Shown piece after piece: positions 25,638 through 33,517 of a stretch of 64,000 nucleotides of DNA. The notes under the pieces were generated by a model. It saw only the letters and a program-made list of their open reading frames with translations. It searched no databases and was not told the origin of the DNA. The position numbers and the translations under genes are program-made. The DNA is from Chloroflexus islandicus. GTDB lineage: Bacteria; Chloroflexota; Chloroflexia; Chloroflexales; Chloroflexaceae. The first letter of the stretch is position 1; every line of letters begins with the position of its first letter. The DNA is taken from positions 48,127-112,126 of the forward strand of contig NZ_LWQS01000032.1 of the NCBI RefSeq assembly GCF_001650695.1, read 5' to 3'.

Positions 25638-28600
25638 ATGCGTTCTGCGTTTGGCGGGATTCGCCGTTGGGTAGTGTTGGTACTCGTCGTGGCGTTTGCC
25701 TTTGCGCCGCTGGGGGCCGGGTTACCGGTGGCGCGCGCGGTGAGCGCCGATCTGGTGATTAGCCAAGTGTATGGTGGTGGCGGGAATAGCGGCGCGCCGT
25801 ACACGAACGATTTTGTCGAGATTTTCAATCGCGGGACAACGACGGTTTCGCTGAGCGGGTTGTCGATCCAGTATGCCAGTGCGACCGGCACCGGCAATTT
25901 TGGCAGCAACCCGGTAGTGCTCTTGAGCGGTTCGCTCGCTCCCGGCCAGTATTATCTGGTGCAATTGGCCGGCGGCGCGACTGGCGCACCGTTGCCGCCG
26001 CCTGACGCGACCGGTGCGATCAACGCCAGTGCTAGCGCCGGCAAGTTCGCCTTGGTCAATAGCACCAGCGGTCTCGCCTGTAACGGCGGTTCGACGCCGT
26101 GTACGCCGGCACAGTTGGCGCTGATTATCGATCTGGTCGGTTACGGTAATGCGAACTTCTTTGAAGGTGCGCCGGCGCCAACCCTGAGCAATACCACCGC
26201 TGCGCTGCGCAACGGCAATGGCTGTATCGAGACCGATAACAACGCGAACGATTTCAGCGCCGGGCCACCCAATCCGCGCAATACCAGCAGTCCGGCAAAC
26301 CCATGCAGTGCGCCGCCACCGCCGCCGCCGATGATGGGCAATTGTCCCGATGTGCCGAATCTGAGCCTGATCAGCCAGATTCAGGGCACCACCGACATTT
26401 CGCCTTGCGCCACTGAAGAGGTGCTGATCGAAGGTGTGGTGGTGGGTGATTTTGAAGGGCCTTCGCCCAATCTGCGCGGGTTTTATGTGCAAGAAGAGGC
26501 TGCCGATTGGGACGCCGACCCGCTGACGTCAGAGGGTATCTTTGTCTTCAACGGCAACAACAATAACGTGAGCCTTGGCGATCTGGTGCGGGTGCGCGGG
26601 ACAGTCAGCGAGTTTCAGGGCCAGACCCAGATCAGCGCTGCGCAGATCACGATCGTTGGCAGCGGTACGGCTGATCCGGTTGATGTGACGATGCCCTTCT
26701 CCAGCGCCGATTACCTCGAACGCTACGAGGGCATGCTGGTGCGCTTCCCGATGAAGCTGGTCGTTACCGAGCACTTCCAGCTTGGCCGGTTTGGGCAAGT
26801 CGTGATGTCGGCGGAAGATCGCCTCTACCAGCCGACCAGTCTCTATCCGCCGGGGCCGTTGGCAAATGCGTTACAGGCAGCCAACGACTTGAACCGGATT
26901 ATCGTGGATGATAATTTGCAAAACCAAAACCCCGACCCGATCCTGTTTGGCCGCGGCGGCAATCCGCTCAGCGCGAGCAATACGCTGCGCGGCGGCGATA
27001 GCGTGACCGGGTTGATCGGGGTGATGACCTACACGTGGGCCGGGAATGCGGCCAGCGGCAATGCCTACCGGGTGCGCCCGGTCGGCGATCTGAGCGATCT
27101 GTGGCCGGGGGGCGGCGTGCCGGCCTTCGTGGCTGAGAATCCGCGCCCAACTGCCCCGCCGAACGTTGGCGGCAGCATCACCGTGGTTGGGATGAATCTG
27201 CTCAACTACTTCAACACCTTCAGCGGCTGCACCAACGGCCTGACTGGCGGCGCGACCGATTGCCGCGGGGCCGAGAATGCGACCGAGTTTGCCCGTCAAA
27301 CCGCCAAGACAGTCGCCGCGATCGTGGCCCTTAACCCGACCGTGCTGGGTGTGATCGAGATGGAGAATGACGGCTACGGCCCGAATAGCGCCATCGCCGA
27401 TCTGGTCAACCGGCTCAACGCGGCTACTGCACCGGGAACGTATGCGTTTATCGATGTGGACGCGGCGACCGGTCAGGTGGATGCGTTAGGCAACGACGCG
27501 ATCAAGGTCGGCATTATCTACCAGCCGGCGCTGGTCACGCCGGTCGGCCAGACCGCGGCGCTCAACACGCCGGCGTTTATCACCGGCGGCGATAGCGCGC
27601 CGCGCAACCGGGCGGCGCTGGCGCAAGCGTTTGCCGAAAACGCCAGTGGCGGGCGGTTTGTGGTGACGGTCAACCACTTTAAGAGCAAGGGCAGCGCCTG
27701 CGATGCTCCCGATGCCGGCGATGGTCAGGGCAACTGCAACATCGTGCGTACCAATGCGGCCAATACACTAGCGGCATGGCTAGCGACCGACCCGACCGGC
27801 GTAAACGACCCGGATGTGCTGATCATCGGCGATCTCAACAGCTACGCCAAAGAAGATCCCATCCGGGCGTTGGAAGCCCAAGGCTACGAGAACTTGATCG
27901 AGCGGTTCGGCGGCCCGAACGCCTACTCGTATGTCTTCAACGGCCAGTGGGGCTACCTCGACTACGCGCTAGCCAACGCCAGTCTCGGCGCGCAGATCAC
28001 GGGAGTAGCTGAATGGCACATCAACGCCGACGAGCCGACGGTGCTCGATTACAACACCAACTTCAAGTCGGCGGGCCAGATCAGCAGCCTGTACGCACCT
28101 GACTTCTACCGCACCTCGGATCACGATCCGGTAGTGGTTGGTCTCAACCTCGATGGCGCACCGCCGGTCACGGTAGCTAGCGTCAGCGGCCCGGTCAACC
28201 CGCTCTGCCCGGCTGACTGCTACGCTGGTAGTGCGACGGTGACGCTCAGCGCGAGCGATGATCGGTCGGGAGTGGTGGCGATTGCCTATCGCGTGGATGG
28301 CGGCGCCTTCCAGCCCTACACTGCGCCCTTCACCCTCAGCGGCGAGGGCAATTATACGGTTGAGTTCTTTGCCCGCGATGGCGCCGGCAACACCGAACCG
28401 GTGCAGAGCTTGATCGTGAAGGTGAGTCCCTTTCCGGCTCTACCTACCCTTGATACGTTCAACCGGGCCAACGGTCGCTTGGGAGCCAACTGGAGCGGCA
28501 CGACCCAGCTTGACCAGTACCGGATCGCCGGCAATGCGGTGACGGTCGAGAAGGGCGGGTTGGCGCTGTGGCGGCCAACCGTGTTTGGGCCGGATCAAGA

Positions 28601-28994
28601 AGCCTTCATGCGGTTGACCGCAATCAACCCGAATGGCCAGCACCACGCGCTAGCGTTGAAGGTACGGGGGAGCGGCGGGCGGAACGGTGCGCTGCTGGTG
28701 AGCTACGACGCGGTGAACCAACAGGTGGTAGTTGAGGCGTTCGTGCCCGGCCAAGGTTTCGTGACCGTTGCCACCTATGCCGCCACCCTTGCCGCCGGCG
28801 ACACTCTCGGCGCGTGGGCGCGGGCCGACGGCACGGTCGAAGTCTTCGTGCGCTGCGAGCGGATCGGCATCGCCGACACCCGGCCTGCTGCCGGCAACCG
28901 CTACGTTGGCACTGGCGGCCAGATCGGCGTCTGGTTCCACAGCACGGCTGGCGCCGGGTTTGACGACTTCGGCGGCGGCGATCTCACGCCGTAA
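25638..28994 (+). CDS. Secreted multidomain endonuclease/exonuclease/phosphatase (ExeM/NucH-like)
   Basis: 1118 aa. Sec signal peptide (RRWVVLVLVVAFAFAPLGAG, cut near ARA). Domains: lamin-tail domain (ADLVISQVYGGGGNSGAPY, about 37-190), Pro-rich link, OB-like region (about 240-500), EEP catalytic domain (about 515-840) with MNLLNYFNTF, LGVIEMENDG, VNHFKSKGSAC, IIGDLNSYAKEDP and the SDHDPVVVGL end motif, then an Ig/OmpL47-like module (VTLSASDDRSGVVAIAYRVD) and a C-terminal jelly-roll-like domain (LDTFNRANGRLGANWSG). Probably an extracellular DNase or phosphodiesterase for nutrient use. ATG 25638 with GAGGTG upstream. Confidence 0.88.
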   Translation: MRSAFGGIRRWVVLVLVVAFAFAPLGAGLPVARAVSADLVISQVYGGGGNSGAPYTNDFVEIFNRGTTTVSLSGLSIQYASATGTGNFGSNPVVLLSGSLAPGQYYLVQLAGGATGAPLPPPDATGAINASASAGKFALVNSTSGLACNGGSTPCTPAQLALIIDLVGYGNANFFEGAPAPTLSNTTAALRNGNGCIETDNNANDFSAGPPNPRNTSSPANPCSAPPPPPPMMGNCPDVPNLSLISQIQGTTDISPCATEEVLIEGVVVGDFEGPSPNLRGFYVQEEAADWDADPLTSEGIFVFNGNNNNVSLGDLVRVRGTVSEFQGQTQISAAQITIVGSGTADPVDVTMPFSSADYLERYEGMLVRFPMKLVVTEHFQLGRFGQVVMSAEDRLYQPTSLYPPGPLANALQAANDLNRIIVDDNLQNQNPDPILFGRGGNPLSASNTLRGGDSVTGLIGVMTYTWAGNAASGNAYRVRPVGDLSDLWPGGGVPAFVAENPRPTAPPNVGGSITVVGMNLLNYFNTFSGCTNGLTGGATDCRGAENATEFARQTAKTVAAIVALNPTVLGVIEMENDGYGPNSAIADLVNRLNAATAPGTYAFIDVDAATGQVDALGNDAIKVGIIYQPALVTPVGQTAALNTPAFITGGDSAPRNRAALAQAFAENASGGRFVVTVNHFKSKGSACDAPDAGDGQGNCNIVRTNAANTLAAWLATDPTGVNDPDVLIIGDLNSYAKEDPIRALEAQGYENLIERFGGPNAYSYVFNGQWGYLDYALANASLGAQITGVAEWHINADEPTVLDYNTNFKSAGQISSLYAPDFYRTSDHDPVVVGLNLDGAPPVTVASVSGPVNPLCPADCYAGSATVTLSASDDRSGVVAIAYRVDGGAFQPYTAPFTLSGEGNYTVEFFARDGAGNTEPVQSLIVKVSPFPALPTLDTFNRANGRLGANWSGTTQLDQYRIAGNAVTVEKGGLALWRPTVFGPDQEAFMRLTAINPNGQHHALALKVRGSGGRNGALLVSYDAVNQQVVVEAFVPGQGFVTVATYAATLAAGDTLGAWARADGTVEVFVRCERIGIADTRPAAGNRYVGTGGQIGVWFHSTAGAGFDDFGGGDLTP

Positions 28995-29009
28995 GGTTGG
29001 CAACATGAT

Positions 29010-29038
29010 GGAATGCGGCAGTCAACCTGCCGCATTCC
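29010..29038. repeat. Palindromic repeat, family A copy 3
   Basis: GGAATGCGGCAG-TCAAC-CTGCCGCATTCC, a variant of family A with compensating changes in both arms (GT to AT on the left, AC to AT on the right), so pairing is kept. It lies 16 bp after the nuclease stop and may end its transcript. Confidence 0.75.
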
Positions 29039-29053
29039 CCAATGTATAGTATA

Positions 29054-29084
29054 TGGAGTGCGGCTGTTGGACTGCCGCACTCCA
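29054..29084. repeat. Palindromic repeat, family A copy 4
   Basis: Arms TGGAGTGCGGC and complement around a 9-nt loop (TGTTGGACT). A further degenerate copy follows to about 29136. Two tandem hairpins lie here between the convergent nuclease and peroxidase genes. Confidence 0.75.
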
Positions 29085-29166
29085 TAACGTAATCCAGCCG
29101 AACGTGGCGTGCAGTAGCCAAACTGCCACATTCCACAGAAGCAAACCCAACCTGCCCATCATTTCA

Positions 29167-29640
29167 TCACAGCAACTCCACCATCTGGCGCTCAACCGCG
29201 CCGACCGTATCGGTTGGTGCAAAACGGCGTACCACGCGCCCGTTGCGATCAACCAGAAACTTCGTGAAATTCCACTTGATCTCACCATCGGGACTTAAAC
29301 CCGGTTGTTGCTCTTTGAGATACGCAAAGAGCGGATGGGTGTCTGGCCCATTCACATGGATCTTGGCAAACAATGGAAACGTCACGGCATAATTGCGGGC
29401 GCAGAAGGATTTGATCGTCGCTTCATCATCCGGTTCTTGGTTGAAATCGTTGCTCGGAAAGCCGAGCACCACCAACCCGCGCTCGCGATAGCGCCGGTAG
29501 AGCGATTCGAGGTCACCGTACTGCGGCGTAAGCCCACAGTGGCTGGCAACGTTGACGATCAACAACACCTTGCCGCGATACGTGGAGAATGGTTGAAGTT
29601 CACCGTCAATAGTGTGGGCAGAAAATTCGTAGATGCTCAT
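29167..29640 (-). CDS. Glutathione peroxidase-family thiol peroxidase
   Basis: 157 aa, cytosolic. Reduces peroxides, in bacteria usually with thioredoxin. Peroxidatic Cys35 in NVASHCGLTPQ, Gln68 in FNQEP, Trp123-Asn124 in KWNFTKF complete the catalytic set; Cys80 (KSFCARNY) is in place for a resolving cysteine. Length is typical. ATG 29640. Stands alone between the nuclease and the kinase gene on the other strand. Confidence 0.93.
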   Translation of the reverse strand: MSIYEFSAHTIDGELQPFSTYRGKVLLIVNVASHCGLTPQYGDLESLYRRYRERGLVVLGFPSNDFNQEPDDEATIKSFCARNYAVTFPLFAKIHVNGPDTHPLFAYLKEQQPGLSPDGEIKWNFTKFLVDRNGRVVRRFAPTDTVGAVERQMVELL

Positions 29641-30026
29641 CGGCGTTGGTTAGAATGTTTGAAATTTCAAAAAAGTGAACCTTAGGTAGTATGATCTGAT
29701 TTCATTGAATTGTCAACCCGTCATGCCAACGGGCAATGTGGTATGCTGATGGCAATAGGGTATTGCTCCCGCTGCCGGGTGAGATAGCTTCGCCGCTCGG
29801 GTCAGGGCATCGCGCTGCCCCTCCGCGGCGCGCAAGGACACGGTTTGGCTGTCATTGCGAGGGCGTGCAGCTCCTGAAGCAATCTCCTGCTGCAGCTGGC
29901 AGAATGCCTGAGCGGGTGCAACCCGTGCTCAGAGGAGCTGGCTTCGCCGCTCGGGTCAGGGCATCGCGCTGCCCCTCCGCGGCGCACAAGGACAACAGAT
30001 GTACTCATATTCCGTATCATAGATGT
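29641..30026. repeat. Gap with duplicated gcttcgccgctcgggtcagg repeat
   Basis: 386 bp without a supported gene. A roughly 60-bp unit starting agctt/ggcttcgccgctcgggtc and running through gcatcgcgctgcccctccgc occurs at about 29787-29840 and again at about 29938-29992. Between them lies a gtcattgcgag...gaagcaatctcctgc stretch of the same family as 40831-41160. The frame here extends the kinase ORF upstream only by chance. Confidence 0.6.
30015..30020 (+). promoter_or_regulatory. -10 box (TATCAT) 6 nt before the kinase start
   Basis: TATCAT, then agatgt, then the ATG at 30027. The start of transcription would fall at or near the start codon, so the mRNA may be leaderless; no Shine-Dalgarno is present. 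The -35 is poor. Confidence 0.35.
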
Positions 30027-31580
30027 ATGACTAATATCAACGACAAACTGGCGCAAACCAATCTTGCCTCTTCCCCTGACCAACCGCCGGCGGCGCCACT
30101 GCGCTGGCTGTGGTGGCAGGGTTTGCGCCAGAACTTGATCGCCGTCCCGTTTCGGGTGCGGTTGACCCTGCTCTACACCAGCCTCTTCTCGGTTGCATTG
30201 CTGGTTATCGGCATCGGTGTCCATTTCGCCGTCGCGCAAGCGCTCTACGCTGGCGTGCAAAGCGATTTGACCTCAGCAACGCAGCAGGTGCGGGCAATTC
30301 TCAATGCCGTTGGCTTGCAAAGCATCCGGACACCGAGCGGGCAACTGCAACTCTATCTGGACCGTGATTTCATTCAACTGTTCACCAATCGCAATATCGG
30401 CGCCCAATTCTTTCGTCCTGATGGCACCTTGGTGAGTAATACCCCGAATCTCGAACCGTATATGCTGCCGTTGCCGCCAGAAGCGCTGCAATTAACCTCA
30501 ACCGATACGAATGGGATCACGCTTGTCCGCGACGTCAACGGCGTGCCGGTCAAGTCATTGATTACGCCGGTTGTCTTGCGTGATGGTCAATTGCTGGGTT
30601 TCTTGCAAGTCTCCCGTCCGCTTGATGATGTGGTTGACACATTGACGCTCTTGCAACAAATTCTGCTTGGCGGCGGGATGATTGCCTTGATCGTGACCGG
30701 TCTCGGCGCAATGTATCTGTCGAAGCGGGCATTGCGCCCAATTGAGCAGATCACCTCGACCGCGCAGGGTATCGTGCGGGCCGAGGATCTTGGTCGCCGG
30801 ATTCCCGAACCGGCTCAGCGCGATGAGCTGCACCAATTGACTGTGACGATCAATGAGTTGTTATCGCGGCTCGAACGGCTCTTTTCCACGCAGCAGCGGT
30901 TTGTAGCCGATGTCAGCCACGAGTTGCGCACACCGTTGACGGCAATGCAGGGCAATCTCGAAGTGCTCGATCGCGGCGCTAGCGCCGATCCGGCGTTGCT
31001 CAAAGAGGTGATCGGTGATATGCGGCGCGAAACGGCGCGCTTGATCCGGATGGTGAATGATTTGTTGCTGCTTGCCCAAAGTGAGACCCATATCGCGTTG
31101 CGCCATGAACCGGTTGAGCTGGATACGCTGTTGCTTGAGGTGTTTCGCGAGCTGCGTCCGCTGGCCGGCCAAGTACGGTTACGGATCGGCGCAGAGGATC
31201 AAATCCTAGTTTATGGCGATCGTGATCGGATTAAGCAGGCGTTGTTGAATCTAGGGGTGAATGCGCTGCAATACACACCGCCGGGTGGGTTGGTGGTGTT
31301 AGGTCTCGAACGCTACGAGCAGTTTGCCTGTCTGAGTGTGGCTGATACCGGTGTCGGCATCAGCGAAGCTGAACTTGCCCATATTTTTGACCGCTTCTAC
31401 CGGGTGGATCGCTCGCGTTCGCGCCATAGCGGCGGCGCTGGGTTGGGATTGTCGATCGTGAAATGGGTGTCCGAAGCGCACGGCGGCTATGTGACAGTGG
31501 CGAGTGAAGTGGGGCGCGGCAGTACCTTCGCCATCTATTTGCCGTTGCCCGAACCGGCTGTTTCAGCGGGTGCAGAATAG
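30027..31580 (+). CDS. Membrane sensor histidine kinase
   Basis: 517 aa. The ATG at 30027 is the first sensible start; the upstream extension is repeat DNA. TM1 at about 47-70, extracellular sensor of about 135 residues, TM2 at about 208-230 (LGGGMIALIVTGLGAMYL), HAMP (RALRPIEQITSTAQGI), HisKA with VADVSHELRTPLTAMQGNLE, HATPase boxes NALQYTPPGG, DTGVGISEAELAHIFDRFYR and GGAGLGLSIVKWVSEAHGG. No response regulator gene adjoins, so it is an orphan here. Followed after 14 bp by a phosphoesterase gene that seems to have its own promoter. Confidence 0.93.
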   Translation: MTNINDKLAQTNLASSPDQPPAAPLRWLWWQGLRQNLIAVPFRVRLTLLYTSLFSVALLVIGIGVHFAVAQALYAGVQSDLTSATQQVRAILNAVGLQSIRTPSGQLQLYLDRDFIQLFTNRNIGAQFFRPDGTLVSNTPNLEPYMLPLPPEALQLTSTDTNGITLVRDVNGVPVKSLITPVVLRDGQLLGFLQVSRPLDDVVDTLTLLQQILLGGGMIALIVTGLGAMYLSKRALRPIEQITSTAQGIVRAEDLGRRIPEPAQRDELHQLTVTINELLSRLERLFSTQQRFVADVSHELRTPLTAMQGNLEVLDRGASADPALLKEVIGDMRRETARLIRMVNDLLLLAQSETHIALRHEPVELDTLLLEVFRELRPLAGQVRLRIGAEDQILVYGDRDRIKQALLNLGVNALQYTPPGGLVVLGLERYEQFACLSVADTGVGISEAELAHIFDRFYRVDRSRSRHSGGAGLGLSIVKWVSEAHGGYVTVASEVGRGSTFAIYLPLPEPAVSAGAE

Positions 31581-31582
31581 AG

Positions 31583-31588
31583 TACAAT
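31583..31588 (+). promoter_or_regulatory. -10 box (TACAAT) 6 nt before the phosphoesterase start
   Basis: TACAAT, agcggc, ATG. With GTTTCA about 17 nt upstream as a weak -35. Spacing predicts a leaderless transcript starting at the ATG of the next gene. Confidence 0.45.
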
Positions 31589-31594
31589 AGCGGC

Positions 31595-32227
31595 ATGCGC
31601 ACGCTTACGATCAGCGACGAAATCGTCCCAGCCGTCTACAGTCTGAATATCAAACAACGCTTTGCCGATGTCCGATTAGTGCTGGCCTGCGGTGATCTGC
31701 CGATCTATTACCTTGAGTTTGTAGTGACCATGCTTGGCCAGCCCTGTTTCTATGTTTGGGGCAACCACGATTCGCCAGAAGTGCAAGCCGATGGGCAAGT
31801 GGTCAGCTATGCTCGTGGCGCGGTCTGTGTCGAAGATCGGGTGGTATGCCATCACGGTCTCTTAATCGGTGGTTTAGGCGGTTCGATCCGCTACAAGCCC
31901 GATGGCCATCACCAGTACACCGAGACGCAGATGCTGCTGCGGGTGTGGCGGATGGCGCCGCGCCTGTTGCTCAACCGGCTGCGCTATGGCCGGTATCTTG
32001 ATGTGTTGTTGACCCATGCACCGCCGCTCGGCATTCACAACGGCCCCGATTACCCCCATCGCGGCTTTCGCGCTCTGCTATTGATGATGCAGTGGTTTCG
32101 CCCGCGCTATCTCATCCACGGCCATATCCATCTCTCGTATGGCTTTGGCCATACTACCGAGACGCAGGTGGGTGATACGCTCGTTATCAACACCGCCGGC
32201 TATCGAGTGCTGGATCTGGTGGTGTGA
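31595..32227 (+). CDS. Calcineurin-like metallophosphoesterase
   Basis: 210 aa. Metal-site motifs: ISDE at the N-terminus (Asp kept, the usual His of D-x-H replaced), CGDLP, WGNHD, LLTHAPP and HGHIH. Substrate unknown; the family includes nucleotidases and phosphodiesterases. The unusual first motif appears to be a trait of this subfamily rather than damage. No Shine-Dalgarno, but a -10 box 6 nt upstream. Confidence 0.85.
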   Translation: MRTLTISDEIVPAVYSLNIKQRFADVRLVLACGDLPIYYLEFVVTMLGQPCFYVWGNHDSPEVQADGQVVSYARGAVCVEDRVVCHHGLLIGGLGGSIRYKPDGHHQYTETQMLLRVWRMAPRLLLNRLRYGRYLDVLLTHAPPLGIHNGPDYPHRGFRALLLMMQWFRPRYLIHGHIHLSYGFGHTTETQVGDTLVINTAGYRVLDLVV

Positions 32228-32542
32228 GATGGTCATTGGCTAGGTACTTGAGGTTTAACGTCACTGCTTTAGGCGCAGTGCATAGCGTCGTGATGCTGCA
32301 CACGCACAGCAAGCTCTTCCCCTCGTCGACAACGGTGCTCCATAGGCTGTGAGACCGCTTGAGCGTCTTGTTGTGGCTATCTCACAACTTTTCGATATAG
32401 TTCTTTGTGCAACTTTTTACGTTGCAATCGCGTCTGAGTCATGGTACGCTACCCGCGACAACGGCCGCCGGCGTCGCCGGTCGCTTGCCGAGCGCGGTGT
32501 GTGCGCTGACCATCACTATGATGAGGCCGAAAGGAGTGGCCG
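32228..32542. other. Gap before the DUF4032 gene with a weak promoter candidate
   Basis: 315 bp without a supported gene. A TTGCAA, 17 nt, TACGCT pair at 32422-32450 could be a promoter. A small CCGGCG-T-CGCCGG hairpin lies near 32468-32480, between that promoter and the gene. Confidence 0.35.
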
Positions 32543-33457
32543 ATGTCAGCCATTCAAGCAATCGTCCATGATGAATTTACCCGCATTCGCCGCGACCAGA
32601 TGCTGCGCGAGCTGCTGGCGCTGATTACGCGCCGCCCCAACGAATTGTTGCCGTTCGATGAGGTGCGGGCGCGGCTGAATGTGCGCGGGCAACATTACCT
32701 TGGCCATCAGACGGTTCCGCTCGATAAGATCATCGGCAGCGAGGGCCGTTACAGCGATTTCGACCGCCAGTTTGCGCCGCGGCATAACGCCAATCGCTTT
32801 CGCTGGATGAGCATCGATCGCGCCCATCACGAAGGCACGCCTTTGCCTTCAGTTGAGTTGTACAAACTGGGTGATATCTATTTTGTCAAAGACGGCCATC
32901 ATCGTATTTCGGTCGCTCGCTTTCAAGGCCAGCGCGAGATTGACGCGATTGTGACCGAGTTGGTGGTTGATGTGCCGCTCGATACCAATCTCAGCGTGCG
33001 CGATCTGCTCTTGAAAGAGGAGTATAGCGACTTTCTCGAGTGGACTGGCCTTGCCGATCTGCGTCCCGATCAGCGAATCGAGTTTAGCGAACCCGGCGGC
33101 TATCTCGATCTGGTACGGCATATCAATGCCCATCGCTACTATCTGGGCCAAGAGTTGGGCCGGCCAGTGTCACGCGAGGAGGCGGTAGCGAGCTGGTACG
33201 ATAATGTGTATATGCCGGTGATCGAGGTCATCCGGTCTCAAAATGCGCTGCGCTACTTCCCCGGACGCACCGAGGCCGACCTCTACCGCTGGATCATGGA
33301 TCATCGCTGGTATCTGCGTGAACGCAACGGCGGCGCCGATCCCGGGCCGCTCGTGGCGGCGTCGGATTATGTGCGGCTCTTTGGCCGGCGCAGCTTGGCG
33401 GCGATTACCGATTGGCTGCTTGGCGCGTTGCGTGGCAAGCAAGCCGGCGCCGTCTAA
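32543..33457 (+). CDS. DUF4032 family protein with ParB/sulfiredoxin-like motif
   Basis: 304 aa, soluble. N-terminal half has VKDGHHRISVARFQG, resembling the phosphate/nucleotide-binding motif of ParB/Srx-like domains. The C-terminal half (FSEPGGYLDLVRHINAHRYY, WYDNVYMPVIEVIRSQNAL, LYRWIMDHRWYL) matches DUF4032. ATG 32543 has AAGGAG at 6 nt. Function not established; a ParB-type nucleotide-binding role is inference. Confidence 0.75.
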   Translation: MSAIQAIVHDEFTRIRRDQMLRELLALITRRPNELLPFDEVRARLNVRGQHYLGHQTVPLDKIIGSEGRYSDFDRQFAPRHNANRFRWMSIDRAHHEGTPLPSVELYKLGDIYFVKDGHHRISVARFQGQREIDAIVTELVVDVPLDTNLSVRDLLLKEEYSDFLEWTGLADLRPDQRIEFSEPGGYLDLVRHINAHRYYLGQELGRPVSREEAVASWYDNVYMPVIEVIRSQNALRYFPGRTEADLYRWIMDHRWYLRERNGGADPGPLVAASDYVRLFGRRSLAAITDWLLGALRGKQAGAV

Positions 33458-33481
33458 GCGATCAACCACGCTCCGCCACGG

Positions 33482-33510
33482 TTGCGCCGTTCCCGATCTG
33501 AAGCTATAAT
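33482..33510 (+). promoter_or_regulatory. Promoter ending 7 nt before the GT-C gene
   Basis: TTGCGC, 17 nt, TATAAT (33505-33510). The start would fall at about 33517-33518, exactly at the GTG of the next gene, so the message is probably leaderless. Confidence 0.5.
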
Positions 33511-33517
33511 ACGCGGC

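Noticed and set aside
31595..31615. Missing His in the first metal motif of the phosphoesterase as a sign of inactivation
   Set aside because: The other metal motifs are intact, and the ISDE form seems to be a subfamily trait.
31875..31895. ggttcgatccgct as tRNA T-arm
   Set aside because: It lies inside the phosphoesterase gene and no cloverleaf can be built around it.
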